Shown piece after piece: positions 33,599 through 40,682 of a stretch of 47,655 bases of DNA (the stretch's first letter is position 1; each line of letters begins with the position of its first letter). The notes under the pieces are model-generated. The model was not told the origin of the DNA and did not search any database. It saw only the letters and a program-made list of their open reading frames with translations. Origin of the DNA: an uncultured Caulobacter sp. (GTDB lineage: Bacteria > Pseudomonadota > Alphaproteobacteria > Caulobacterales > Caulobacteraceae); contig NZ_CALCDX010000195.1 of the NCBI RefSeq assembly GCF_937900395.1, positions 1 to 47,655 of the forward strand. The letters are read 5' to 3'. The position numbers were made by a program, and so were the translations under genes.

Positions 33599-34393
33599 AT
33601 GACGGGGGATTCGGCGGAACGGGAGGCCATCGGGCGCGAGTGGACGGGCGCGGAGCTCGCCGTCGTGGTCGGCGACTACCTGGCCCAGCTGGAGAAGACC
33701 CTGGCCGGCAAGCCCGTCGACCGCGCCACCCACGACCGCACCGTCCGCTTCGTCACCGGCAAGTCCGGCATGCCGGTCATGGCCAAGCAGGGCGAGATCA
33801 CGGCCGTCCTGTCGCTGATCGGCCTGCCGGTGCTGAAGGACCCGCCGCCGCGCTGGACCTATGACGTCCCGCTGCTGACCGCCGTCGAGGACGCCCTGGC
33901 GGCCAAGCCCGCCCTGCTGGCCGCCGCCGTCCGGCCCGACGCCCTGTTCGCCGCCCCGCCGGCCGTCCCGCTGATCGAGGCCGCGCCGCCCCAGCCCCTG
34001 CCGCCGGACGAGACCCTGGCCCGGATCATCCAGCGCTTCGACCTGGCGACGCGAGCGGCCGAGGATCGCTTCCTGCCCGGCCTGGGCGCGGCCAGCATCG
34101 TCGCCCACGAGGCCCGCCGCCTGACCGACCACGGCCGCCCGGACCTCGCCGGCCAGGTCCGCCTGGCCCGCGCCGGCGACCCCAAAGGCTGCGACGTCAT
34201 CAGCTTCGACCTCGAGGCCGCGCCGCGCCTGCTGGCGGTCAAGACGACCCTGGGCGCCGACGTCGCGCCCTTCGGCCTGACGCCCGCCGAGCTGGACCTC
34301 GCCCGCGCCCGCCCCGAGATCTTCCGCGTCCGGCGGGTCTACGACCTCTTGGGCGACGCCCGCTTCTTCCGGTTGAGCCCGCCGTTCGCCTGA
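33599..34393 (+). CDS. DUF3883-like protein (possible degenerate nuclease fold)
   Basis: A 264-residue protein. The N-terminal ~100 residues match proteins that carry DUF3883: ELAVVVGDYLAQLEKTLAGK, then a His/Arg-rich turn and EITAVLSLIGLPVL. The C-terminal ~110 residues follow the DUF3883 pattern: GAASIVAHEARRL, then GCDVISFDLEAAPRLLAVKTT, then FGLTPAELDLARAR...IFRVRRVYDL. In the restriction-endonuclease-like fold the active site would be D...ExK. Here the D of CDVISFD is kept, but the strand reads LLAVKTT with Ala at the usual Glu position, so activity is doubtful. DUF3883 proteins occur in defence and housekeeping settings; no defence neighbour is immediately adjacent. Confidence 0.7.
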   Translation: MTGDSAEREAIGREWTGAELAVVVGDYLAQLEKTLAGKPVDRATHDRTVRFVTGKSGMPVMAKQGEITAVLSLIGLPVLKDPPPRWTYDVPLLTAVEDALAAKPALLAAAVRPDALFAAPPAVPLIEAAPPQPLPPDETLARIIQRFDLATRAAEDRFLPGLGAASIVAHEARRLTDHGRPDLAGQVRLARAGDPKGCDVISFDLEAAPRLLAVKTTLGADVAPFGLTPAELDLARARPEIFRVRRVYDLLGDARFFRLSPPFA

Positions 34394-34539
34394 CGTCCGC
34401 CCGCAAAACCATACCGGTCAGGATGTGAATTGCGCCCGCCCGCGCCGCGCACTAGACCAGCCAAGGGCGCAGATTAAGGGCGGGCGAAAGGACCAAGCAT
34501 AGGGGCAGGTCCCGGAGCCCTTCCCAGGGTTTCGATATC

Positions 34540-35433
34540 ATGACTGCATCGACCGCGACGTTGGACAGGACTTGCGAAGGCCTGTGCCTGGCGTTCTCGG
34601 CTCAGTTGATCCCGAACGGCTTTCGCAAGCAGGGGCACCGCTCGGCGCTCGACACCCTGCTGATGCTGGCCATCGCCCAGGCCAATCTCGCGCCCCTGGC
34701 CCGCGACCCGGAGTTCCAGAAGACCTATGCGGGCCTCGAGGCTTCGCCGCCCGACGACATGCGGCGGCCCGCCCGCGTCCGCGCCATCGCCACCTCGCTG
34801 GGCGTGCCGCAGGAGACCGCGCGCCGCCGCGTGGTCGCCCTGGCCGAGGCCGGCATCCTGGCGATGAGCGACGACGGCGTCATCCTGCCCCAGGCCTTCA
34901 CCTACTCGCCGCACGCGGTGGAGATGGCGATGGAGACCTGGAACACCTTCACCCAGCTCTATGCCAACCTGCGCCGCGCCGAATGCCTGTCGGCCGTCCC
35001 CGCCGCGACGCCGGACCAGCCGCCGCCGGTGCGCCAGATGATGCGGCTTTGGGTCGATCACTTCCTGCGCCTGATCGAGGCCCTGATGCCGATGGTCGGC
35101 GACCCGTTCAGCGTCGTCATGCTGTTCGCCATCCTCGACGGCAGCCTGGCCGCCGGCGACGGCAAGTCCGTCTCGGCCTCGGCCATCGCCCGGTCCCTGG
35201 GCCTGCCGTTCGAGAGCGTTCGCCGCAACGCCCTGCGCATCACCGACAACGGCCTGTGCCAGAAGGTCGGCCGCGGCTACCTGATCCCGCCCCAGCTGAT
35301 GGAGGAGCCCCGCTGGCGCGCCTTCTCCGAACGCCACGCCCAGATCCTGATGCGCTTCTTCGCCGTCATGCGCGAACAGCGCCTGCTGGGCTGGTGGGAG
35401 GCGCAGTACCTGGCCGAGGGCGGCCGCCCCTAG
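34540..35433 (+). CDS. Protein with two winged-helix domains, putative transcriptional regulator
   Basis: A 297-residue protein with two HTH-like segments: RVRAIATSLGVPQETARRRVVALAEAGIL (about 77-105) and SASAIARSLGLPFESVRRNALRITDNGL (about 207-234), both followed by wing-like strands. Helical blocks between them (ETWNTFTQLYANLRRAECL; QMMRLWVDHFLRLIEALMPM) could dimerise or bind ligand. I do not recognise a named family. Its stop codon overlaps that of the convergent HTH gene (shared CTAG at 35430-35433). Confidence 0.7.
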   Translation: MTASTATLDRTCEGLCLAFSAQLIPNGFRKQGHRSALDTLLMLAIAQANLAPLARDPEFQKTYAGLEASPPDDMRRPARVRAIATSLGVPQETARRRVVALAEAGILAMSDDGVILPQAFTYSPHAVEMAMETWNTFTQLYANLRRAECLSAVPAATPDQPPPVRQMMRLWVDHFLRLIEALMPMVGDPFSVVMLFAILDGSLAAGDGKSVSASAIARSLGLPFESVRRNALRITDNGLCQKVGRGYLIPPQLMEEPRWRAFSERHAQILMRFFAVMREQRLLGWWEAQYLAEGGRP

Positions 35434-36392
35434 CGCCCCCGCCGCCCATACCGCACCGCCCCGGGCCGGGGCTCGGCCGGCGGCAGGGGCGTGGCCTCCT
35501 TGGCCAGGTCCTTGCGCGAGGGATAGGGCGGACGCGGCGGCGGCCAGGTCCGGCACGGCAGCTTGCGGGCCGGACGCGGCTCGTCCTCGGTGAAGTCCAT
35601 GAACAGCTGATCGTGTTCGCGCAGCATATGGTCGGTGATCCGCTCCGCCCCTTCCAGGGCCTCGGGATCGTCCTCGCCGAGGTAGTCGCGGCGGAAGCGG
35701 TAGACCCGCCGCTTGAAGAGGCCCGGCACGGCCTCGGGCTTCACCAGCATGGCCAGGGCGATCAGGAAGACCGAGCGGAACATGCATTCGGTCTCGTGCT
35801 CGACATGGGCCCGCGTCGGCCGCCAGTCGACGAAGCCGGTCAGCATCAGCCGCGCCCGCTCGGGGTCGTAGTCCTCGCCGAACGCCTGCCGCCCCGTCTC
35901 GCCGGACTCGCTCAGCTTGCCGAGCTTGTCGGCCAGGGTGGTCAGCCGCAGGGCCTCCTGGTCCCGCCCCTCACGGATGGCCGCCGCCAGGCGCGCCAGG
36001 GTCGCGGCCTTCAGGTCGGAGGGATCGGTCGAGAGGGGCGGGAGAGGCGTGGCGCCCGACCCGGCGACGAAGGCTTCTTCGTCGTCGTCCTCGTCGCCGG
36101 TCAGCCACAGCTCGCCGGGCAGCGCCCCCGCGCCGCCCAGCGCCGCCCGCCGCGAAGCCTCGGCCTCGGCCTCGACGGCCGCGGCGTGCTCGCGCGCCAC
36201 CGCGTCGCCGTGCGCCTTCTTGGTCCAGCCGTACAGGCTGGCGTAGCGATAGATCGTGCGGGCCGAGACCTTCCACTTGGCCGACAACTCGCCGGCGGTC
36301 GCGCCGTTCTTGTACGCGTCGGCGATCTGGGCCCACGAGTCCTCCGAGAGGCGGAACCAGGTGGGGCGGGCGTCGGGATGTGATTTGCTCAT
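35430..36392 (-). CDS. Helix-turn-helix protein with acidic/Ala-rich middle (phage terminase small-subunit-like N-terminus)
   Basis: A 320-residue protein. The N-terminal HTH (SEDSWAQIADAYKNGATAGELSAKWKVSARTIYRYASLYGW, about 14-54) resembles resolvase/terminase-small-subunit helix-turn-helix domains. An Ala/Glu-rich helix and acidic run (TGDEDDDEEAF) follow, and an HVEHETECMFRSVFLIALAM helix farther on. The Pro/Arg-rich C-terminus is disordered. ATG 36392 is chosen; the extension to 36566 is Pro/Thr-rich and unsupported. Whether this is a regulator or domesticated phage gene is unclear. Confidence 0.65.
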   Translation of the reverse strand: MSKSHPDARPTWFRLSEDSWAQIADAYKNGATAGELSAKWKVSARTIYRYASLYGWTKKAHGDAVAREHAAAVEAEAEASRRAALGGAGALPGELWLTGDEDDDEEAFVAGSGATPLPPLSTDPSDLKAATLARLAAAIREGRDQEALRLTTLADKLGKLSESGETGRQAFGEDYDPERARLMLTGFVDWRPTRAHVEHETECMFRSVFLIALAMLVKPEAVPGLFKRRVYRFRRDYLGEDDPEALEGAERITDHMLREHDQLFMDFTEDEPRPARKLPCRTWPPPRPPYPSRKDLAKEATPLPPAEPRPGAVRYGRRGR

Positions 36393-36902
36393 GCCCCTAG
36401 AATACGGCCGCTCCGGACACCGAGGACGCAGCGGGGCGTAGAGCGGGGTCGGGGTGAGGGATTTCAGGGGGTTAGGTGTGGGAAGAGGTGGGGGAAAGTT
36501 GGGCGAAGTTGCGCCAGTTGCTGCGTTGGCATTCATCCAGAAGCTGGACGTTAAGGCGAATATCACCGCAACGTCGTCGAGGTTGCCGCGAGCGGCTTCG
36601 GTGGCAGTTGTGCGCAGTTGGTAGAGCGCGGCGTCGCGTGGCGGGGTAACCGCCCCTAAGGCTAATCAGCCAGCAGGAATGCGACTACGGCGTCCTCTCG
36701 GCCGGCGAAACGACGCCGAGGACATCTCGACGAATTTCAGCGCGCATCTCGTCCGAGAGCTCGAAATCATCGACACCCTCGTCGTGAAGCTGGCGCCCGC
36801 TTCGGAATATCTGCTGTGTGCAACGGTAGAAGCGTGGCGAGACTAGCGCATACGGCGAACGTTGTTATACCTTGTCGATGATATAGGGGGAGCGGGGGCG
36901 CC
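36393..36902. other. 510-bp transition region upstream of the CBASS operon; possible gene remnant
   Basis: No intact gene is certain. On the minus strand, 36870 to about 36690 reads as protein-like sequence (YALVSPRFYRCTQQIF ... DDFELSDEMRAEIRRDVLG) with good GC3, but with no start before an upstream TAA, so it could be a gene truncated when the operon arrived. The plus strand has a 55-codon ATG frame (36679-36846) with an AGGA very close to the ATG; the two readings exclude each other. 36611-36630 resembles a tRNA D-arm but no full tRNA can be folded. The last 50 bp is AT-rich and probably holds the operon promoter. Confidence 0.5.
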
Positions 36903-37460
36903 TTGGATCGCGAGGAAGGGCTTGATCACGTAGTCCTGCTCAGCGGCGGCTTGGATAGCGCCGCTGCGCTTGCGTTTTTGAAGGCCAACGGTGCGGATGC
37001 GCGCGCTGTTTTTTTTGACTATGGCCAGCCCGCTGCCGCGCAGGAGCGAAAAGCTTCTGCTGCCATCGCTAGGCACTATGACGCTCCATACGAAGTTCTG
37101 TCAGTTCGTCACTCGGCATCTGTCGCGACTGGTGAACTCGTGGGACGCAATGCCTTCTTGATTCTGGCGGCTAGTTGTTTTGTGGGGCCTCGACGAAAGG
37201 TCGTGGTTACAGGCATTCACGCCGGTACTTCCTACTACGACTGCTCAAAGGCTTTCCTCACATCCATCGCGCAGTTGATGGAGGAGCAGTCAGGCGGCGA
37301 GGCGAGGCTATTCTCTCCCTTTTCCGATTGGACAAAAGCAGATGTGGCCTCCTTCGCTAAGTCAGCACAGGTCCCCGTTGCCATGACCTATAGCTGCGAG
37401 GCTGGAACCGTTCCGCCCTGCGGTGAATGCGCTTCTTGTCGAGATAGGGACTTCCTATGA
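36903..37460 (+). CDS. cap9: Type IV CBASS QueC-like PP-loop enzyme (Cap9)
   Basis: A 185-residue homologue of 7-cyano-7-deazaguanine synthase QueC, which uses ATP and ammonia on carboxy-deazaguanine. All key parts are kept: PP-loop SGGLDS (14-19), substrate-loop motif GRNAFL (81-86), and a full zinc site Cys165-x7-Cys173-x2-Cys176-x2-Cys179. It is shorter than housekeeping QueC (about 220-240). It starts at TTG 36903 behind a G-rich Shine-Dalgarno region, and its stop overlaps the TGT-like gene by 4 nt. Beside a CD-NTase this is the ancillary QueC-like component defining type IV CBASS. In this setting it probably modifies something other than the queuosine precursor, perhaps a protein; its exact target is not readable from the sequence. 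Confidence 0.9.
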   Translation: MDREEGLDHVVLLSGGLDSAAALAFLKANGADARAVFFDYGQPAAAQERKASAAIARHYDAPYEVLSVRHSASVATGELVGRNAFLILAASCFVGPRRKVVVTGIHAGTSYYDCSKAFLTSIAQLMEEQSGGEARLFSPFSDWTKADVASFAKSAQVPVAMTYSCEAGTVPPCGECASCRDRDFL

Positions 37461-38434
37461 GGCTGGCTCAACGTCGCCGCATTGGCCCTGCGGATCTAGA
37501 CTTGCAGACTCCGATGCTTGTTCCTTCGTTCTCAAGTAAGGGGTTTCCAGACGTCAAAAACATAGTGGAGTTCACTAGTGGGGTCGTCGATGGACCTGCG
37601 CTGTTTAGCGCCTACGATGTACATTACGAATATATAGAGCCGCCATTCACCTTTCCGTCCGTAAGCTTTTTGGATAGCGGCGGCTATGAGGCCAGCAAGG
37701 AACACGAGTTATCGGACGTCGGTGATAAGGAATACGTTCCCAGAAAGTGGGAGCGAGGTTTTTACGAGGAAGTAGTAAAGGCGTGGCCTGCGCTACCGTC
37801 CTCCCCAACAGTCGTCATTAGTTACGATCATCCGCGTGAACGACATTCAGTCAAAGAGCAGATAAGGCTAGCCCTAGAGGGCGTGGCGTTGCGTCCTGAA
37901 CTAATTCATGAAGTTCTATTGAAGCCAGAAACGAAAGATCAGACTCTTGTTCAGATCGCCTCGGTCATCGCCTCTATAAATGATCTGCGCCCCTTCTCCG
38001 TTATCGGATTAACGGAGAAGGAGCTAGGAACTTCCACATTAGATAGAATGGTCAATATCGCCAAAATCAGGCAGGCGCTTGATTCTGTGGGCATGAGCAC
38101 CCCTATACATGTGTTTGGAAGTCTAGATACCATTTCTACATTGCTATATTTTGTTTCTGGTGCCGATATATTCGATGGATTGACGTGGCTAAGGTATGCT
38201 TACGTTGATGGATATACGATATACAAGCAAAATTACGGAAACCTACACCTACCCATAAATACGAAAACGCCGCTTATAGATGCGCATTGCTGGTTCAAGA
38301 ACCATTCATATCTTCGAGACATGGAGCTTGAGATGCAGAGATTTGCGAACACCGGAGACTTCTCTGCATTCAGGCATCACGCCGACCTGATAGAAAAAGC
38401 GCATGAGAACCTCCACAGCAGGCTTAGGAGCTAA
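37457..38434 (+). CDS. cap10: Type IV CBASS TGT-like enzyme (Cap10)
   Basis: A 325-residue tRNA-guanine transglycosylase fold protein; TGTs exchange a guanine base for a 7-deazaguanine via a covalent Asp. Kept features are the base-binding motif LDSGGYEAS (72-80, matching DSGGFQ), ISYDHP (121-126), the strand-loop HVFGSLDT (218-225) and GADIFDGLTWLRYA, whose D240 corresponds to the nucleophile. The C-terminal zinc site of true TGT (CxCxxC...H) is absent: the tail has one Cys (C278) and a different helical end. It is the most AT-rich gene in the window, with many ATA/TTA-type codons rare in this genome, a sign of transfer. It overlaps cap9 by 4 nt; the CD-NTase starts 2 bp after it. Confidence 0.88.
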   Translation: MRLAQRRRIGPADLDLQTPMLVPSFSSKGFPDVKNIVEFTSGVVDGPALFSAYDVHYEYIEPPFTFPSVSFLDSGGYEASKEHELSDVGDKEYVPRKWERGFYEEVVKAWPALPSSPTVVISYDHPRERHSVKEQIRLALEGVALRPELIHEVLLKPETKDQTLVQIASVIASINDLRPFSVIGLTEKELGTSTLDRMVNIAKIRQALDSVGMSTPIHVFGSLDTISTLLYFVSGADIFDGLTWLRYAYVDGYTIYKQNYGNLHLPINTKTPLIDAHCWFKNHSYLRDMELEMQRFANTGDFSAFRHHADLIEKAHENLHSRLRS

Positions 38435-38436
38435 AA

Positions 38437-39369
38437 ATGGCTGGCGGCGGCGGAGGCCGATTTAGCAGATCCCCCGAGGAGATCGCGCGAGAAGTGCGAG
38501 CTTCGCAAGATAAGCTCGTCTCGGAAGGATTTCAGTCTGCTCTGTCAGCGTTTATTGGCGATGAACTCGTAGCCTATAACGCTCGCGACACAGCGCTCGT
38601 GCGAGAGCGGCTAGATGAAGTTAAAGCGCGCTTGAGTGACGTCCTCGAAGGGTCTTTCGACCAGCTTTTCGGCGGCTCGGTAGCGAAAAAGACCTATGTT
38701 GATGGTCTGAGCGACATCGACTCCCTTCTGATAATTAATGATACTTCTCTAGCAGGTAAGTCGCCGTCGGATGCGCTTGATAGAATGGTGGGTATCCTTT
38801 CGGGGCGCCTTGAGGATGTCGTTCGCGTAAGTAGGGGGCGAATGGCAGTCACGGTTGAATACGCAGATGGAATGGAGGTCCAACTCCTTCCGGCGATTCG
38901 TACCGATACCGGGCTGAGAGTTCCGTCCTCTCGCACGAGCGGGTGGTCGCACATAAACCCGGAGGGCTTCCAGAAAGCGCTTTCGACAGCCAACGCAGAT
39001 TGCGGAGGAAAACTTGTTCCCGTCATCAAGCTCGCCAAGGCGGTGAACGCTACGCTACCAGAACCCCTTCGGCTGAGCGGCTATCACATGGAGAGTCTGG
39101 GTATTGCGGCGTTCCGAAACTACTCAGGCTCGCGCGTAGCTGCCGAGATGCTTCCAGCCTATTTCGAAAAAGCCGCGCGGCTTGTCCTCGCCCCCATAAG
39201 AGATAGCACCGGCCAATCCGTCCATGTAGACGAGTATCTTGGTCCTGCTCAAAGTGCTGATCGGGTGGCGCGCGGCCACGTTCTAGAACGTATTGCTCGG
39301 CGCATGAGGAATGCCACCACGGCCCAATCCCTCGACCAGTGGAAAGCTATTCTGGGTGCCGACCTATGA
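38437..39369 (+). CDS. CBASS CD-NTase (cGAS/DncV-like nucleotidyltransferase)
   Basis: A 310-residue nucleotide cyclase expected to make a cyclic oligonucleotide alarm signal on phage infection. Active-site elements are GGSVAKKTYV (79-88, the GS motif), D93 and D95 in SDIDSLL, and a third acidic residue E147 in the strand GMEVQLLPAI. The C-terminal helical domain has GYHMESLGIAAF and WKAILGADL. The N-terminus is unusual: MAGGGGGRFSRSPEEIA has five consecutive glycines ahead of the first helix, an exposed, flexible, potentially modifiable tail. AGGAG sits 10 nt before ATG 38437. The product nucleotide cannot be predicted from these motifs. It overlaps the effector gene by 4 nt (ATGA). Confidence 0.93.
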   Translation: MAGGGGGRFSRSPEEIAREVRASQDKLVSEGFQSALSAFIGDELVAYNARDTALVRERLDEVKARLSDVLEGSFDQLFGGSVAKKTYVDGLSDIDSLLIINDTSLAGKSPSDALDRMVGILSGRLEDVVRVSRGRMAVTVEYADGMEVQLLPAIRTDTGLRVPSSRTSGWSHINPEGFQKALSTANADCGGKLVPVIKLAKAVNATLPEPLRLSGYHMESLGIAAFRNYSGSRVAAEMLPAYFEKAARLVLAPIRDSTGQSVHVDEYLGPAQSADRVARGHVLERIARRMRNATTAQSLDQWKAILGADL

Positions 39370-39941
39370 CCGAAGAGGAAGCCGACCAGCTTCGCAGGCT
39401 CTTTCGGGTCACGGACCAAACGTGCTCACAACATGCGCGATTACGAGACATGTTCGCTCGCCGCGCGGTGGCGCTGGATCTCATTGCGCTGGGATTAGGG
39501 GTCTATCTCGTTTCGCTTGCGTTTGTTGATCCTGCAATTTCTCGCAAGCTCACGCCGGTACCGATAAGTCCGATTATCTGGATTGGCTTCATTGGCATCG
39601 TGCAATTCTTTCTTGGGATAGTTCAGCTTCGCGTTGACTGGAAGGCGCGCAGCGACGCTCATGCACGCTCTATGAGCCTTCACGCTGACCTTAAGCGGGA
39701 AGTAGGCATATTGATCGCAAGAGAGCCGCAGTCTGTGTCAGAGGCCGAATATGCAAGGGTGCGGGCGCAGCAAGCTATGACAGCCAATGCCGCGCTCCCC
39801 GTGCCCGACGCTGACTTCCTATGGACTAAGCGTCACCACAAATTGAAGGTCGCGGTTAGCAAGCATCTCGATGATCACCCCGGCGCTTTAATTCTGTTAA
39901 CCAAGTTGAAGTTTATCCTGCGCGACAACCCGCTCTGGTAG
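39366..39941 (+). CDS. Two-TM SLATT-type membrane effector of CBASS
   Basis: A 191-residue protein with two adjacent transmembrane helices, about 34-54 (AVALDLIALGLGVYLVSLAF) and 67-88 (SPIIWIGFIGIVQFFLGIVQL), separated by a short Pro-containing loop. An N-terminal amphipathic helix (EEEADQLRRLFRVTDQT) precedes them and a ~100-residue cytoplasmic helical tail follows. This matches the SLATT superfamily of predicted pore-forming effectors associated with nucleotide-signalling systems. It probably depolarises the membrane once triggered, causing abortive infection. No SAVED, CARF or other known nucleotide sensor is fused, so the tail may sense the signal itself. ATG 39366 overlaps the CD-NTase stop; an upstream in-frame start (39339) is disfavoured because it lies inside the CD-NTase. 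Confidence 0.85.
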   Translation: MTEEEADQLRRLFRVTDQTCSQHARLRDMFARRAVALDLIALGLGVYLVSLAFVDPAISRKLTPVPISPIIWIGFIGIVQFFLGIVQLRVDWKARSDAHARSMSLHADLKREVGILIAREPQSVSEAEYARVRAQQAMTANAALPVPDADFLWTKRHHKLKVAVSKHLDDHPGALILLTKLKFILRDNPLW

Positions 39942-39955
39942 TGGGGAGAAAGACG

Positions 39956-40576
39956 ATGCAGCGGTTCGACGATCCGGTGCAATTCTACCGATCAGCCAAA
40001 TTGGCGGTAATATCGGCAGGCTTTGAAAAAGAGATCGAGTGGCAGGCGAGCCGCTGCCCTGATCAAATCACTCCCGAAGAATTCCTGTCGGAAGCGGCAT
40101 GGGTAATCATCAATTCCGGCTTTCGAGAAGCCGTTGCTCGGCGCCTCTTTCCCGCGATCACGCTCTGTTTTTGTGACTGGGAGGCCGCTGAGATCGCCCG
40201 GAGCGCTGTTGGATGCCGAGCCGCTGCGCTCACGGTGTTTGCCCACGCAGGAAAGATCGACGCGATCATCGACATTGCAATGAAAGTGGATTCCGATTGG
40301 CCCGCGCTGCGGAACCGCATTGCAGAGCAGCCGCTTGAGCGCCTCAGAGCGCTGCCCTTCATCGGGCCAATCACCGCGTCCCATCTCGCCAAGAATCTTG
40401 GATATGGCGTCGCCAAGGCTGACCGCCACCTAGTTAGAACTGCGAACACTTGGGGGTGCGGTTCGGTCCAAGCACTATGTGATCGCATAGCGCTCGCTAC
40501 TGGCGACCCAGTTGGAGTAGTGGATCTTGTACTTTGGCGTCATGCAGTGGAGTCAAAGCGCGCATTAGCCGCGTAA
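39956..40576 (+). CDS. cap11: Type IV CBASS OGG-like HhH-GPD protein (Cap11-like)
   Basis: A 206-residue relative of 8-oxoguanine DNA glycosylase. The helix-hairpin-helix reads ERLRALPFIGPITASHLAKNLG (128-149), followed by KADRHLVRTA with the GPD-type Asp at D156. The position of the OGG catalytic Lys (GxxK in the hairpin) is Ile139, so beta-lyase chemistry is not expected; it could act as a monofunctional glycosylase or bind a modified base without cutting. ATG 39956 has GGGGAG 8 nt upstream; an in-frame GTG at 39941 is possible. It closes the operon, and OGG-like proteins are known ancillary members of type IV CBASS. Confidence 0.83.
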   Translation: MQRFDDPVQFYRSAKLAVISAGFEKEIEWQASRCPDQITPEEFLSEAAWVIINSGFREAVARRLFPAITLCFCDWEAAEIARSAVGCRAAALTVFAHAGKIDAIIDIAMKVDSDWPALRNRIAEQPLERLRALPFIGPITASHLAKNLGYGVAKADRHLVRTANTWGCGSVQALCDRIALATGDPVGVVDLVLWRHAVESKRALAA

Positions 40577-40615
40577 TCCACGCTTTGGCTCGGGGGAATG
40601 GCTCGAACCGACTTC

Positions 40616-40647
40616 AAAACGCCCCCGCCAGTCTCCCGGCGGGGGCG
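40616..40647 (-). terminator. lepA terminator
   Basis: Perfect 10-bp GC stem (40620-40629 with 40638-40647) and 8-nt loop; on the minus strand it is followed by a T4 run (AAAA at 40616-40619 on the plus strand). It is 35 bp past the lepA stop and marks the right limit of the CBASS insertion; it may also stop transcripts from the operon. Confidence 0.8.
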
Positions 40648-40682
40648 CTCTAAACTCAGCAATCCGGCGCTAACCGCCCCGA

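Noticed and set aside
36611..36630. tRNA D-arm-like sequence (GCGCAGTTGGTAGAGCGC) near the defence operon, suggesting an integration site
   Set aside because: No anticodon stem, T-arm or acceptor can be folded around it and no matching copy is seen at the right edge of the island; probably chance.
40585..40615. GGTTCGAGCC on the minus strand beside the lepA terminator, resembling a tRNA T-loop
   Set aside because: The flanking bases do not form the 5-bp T stem and no tRNA body is present.
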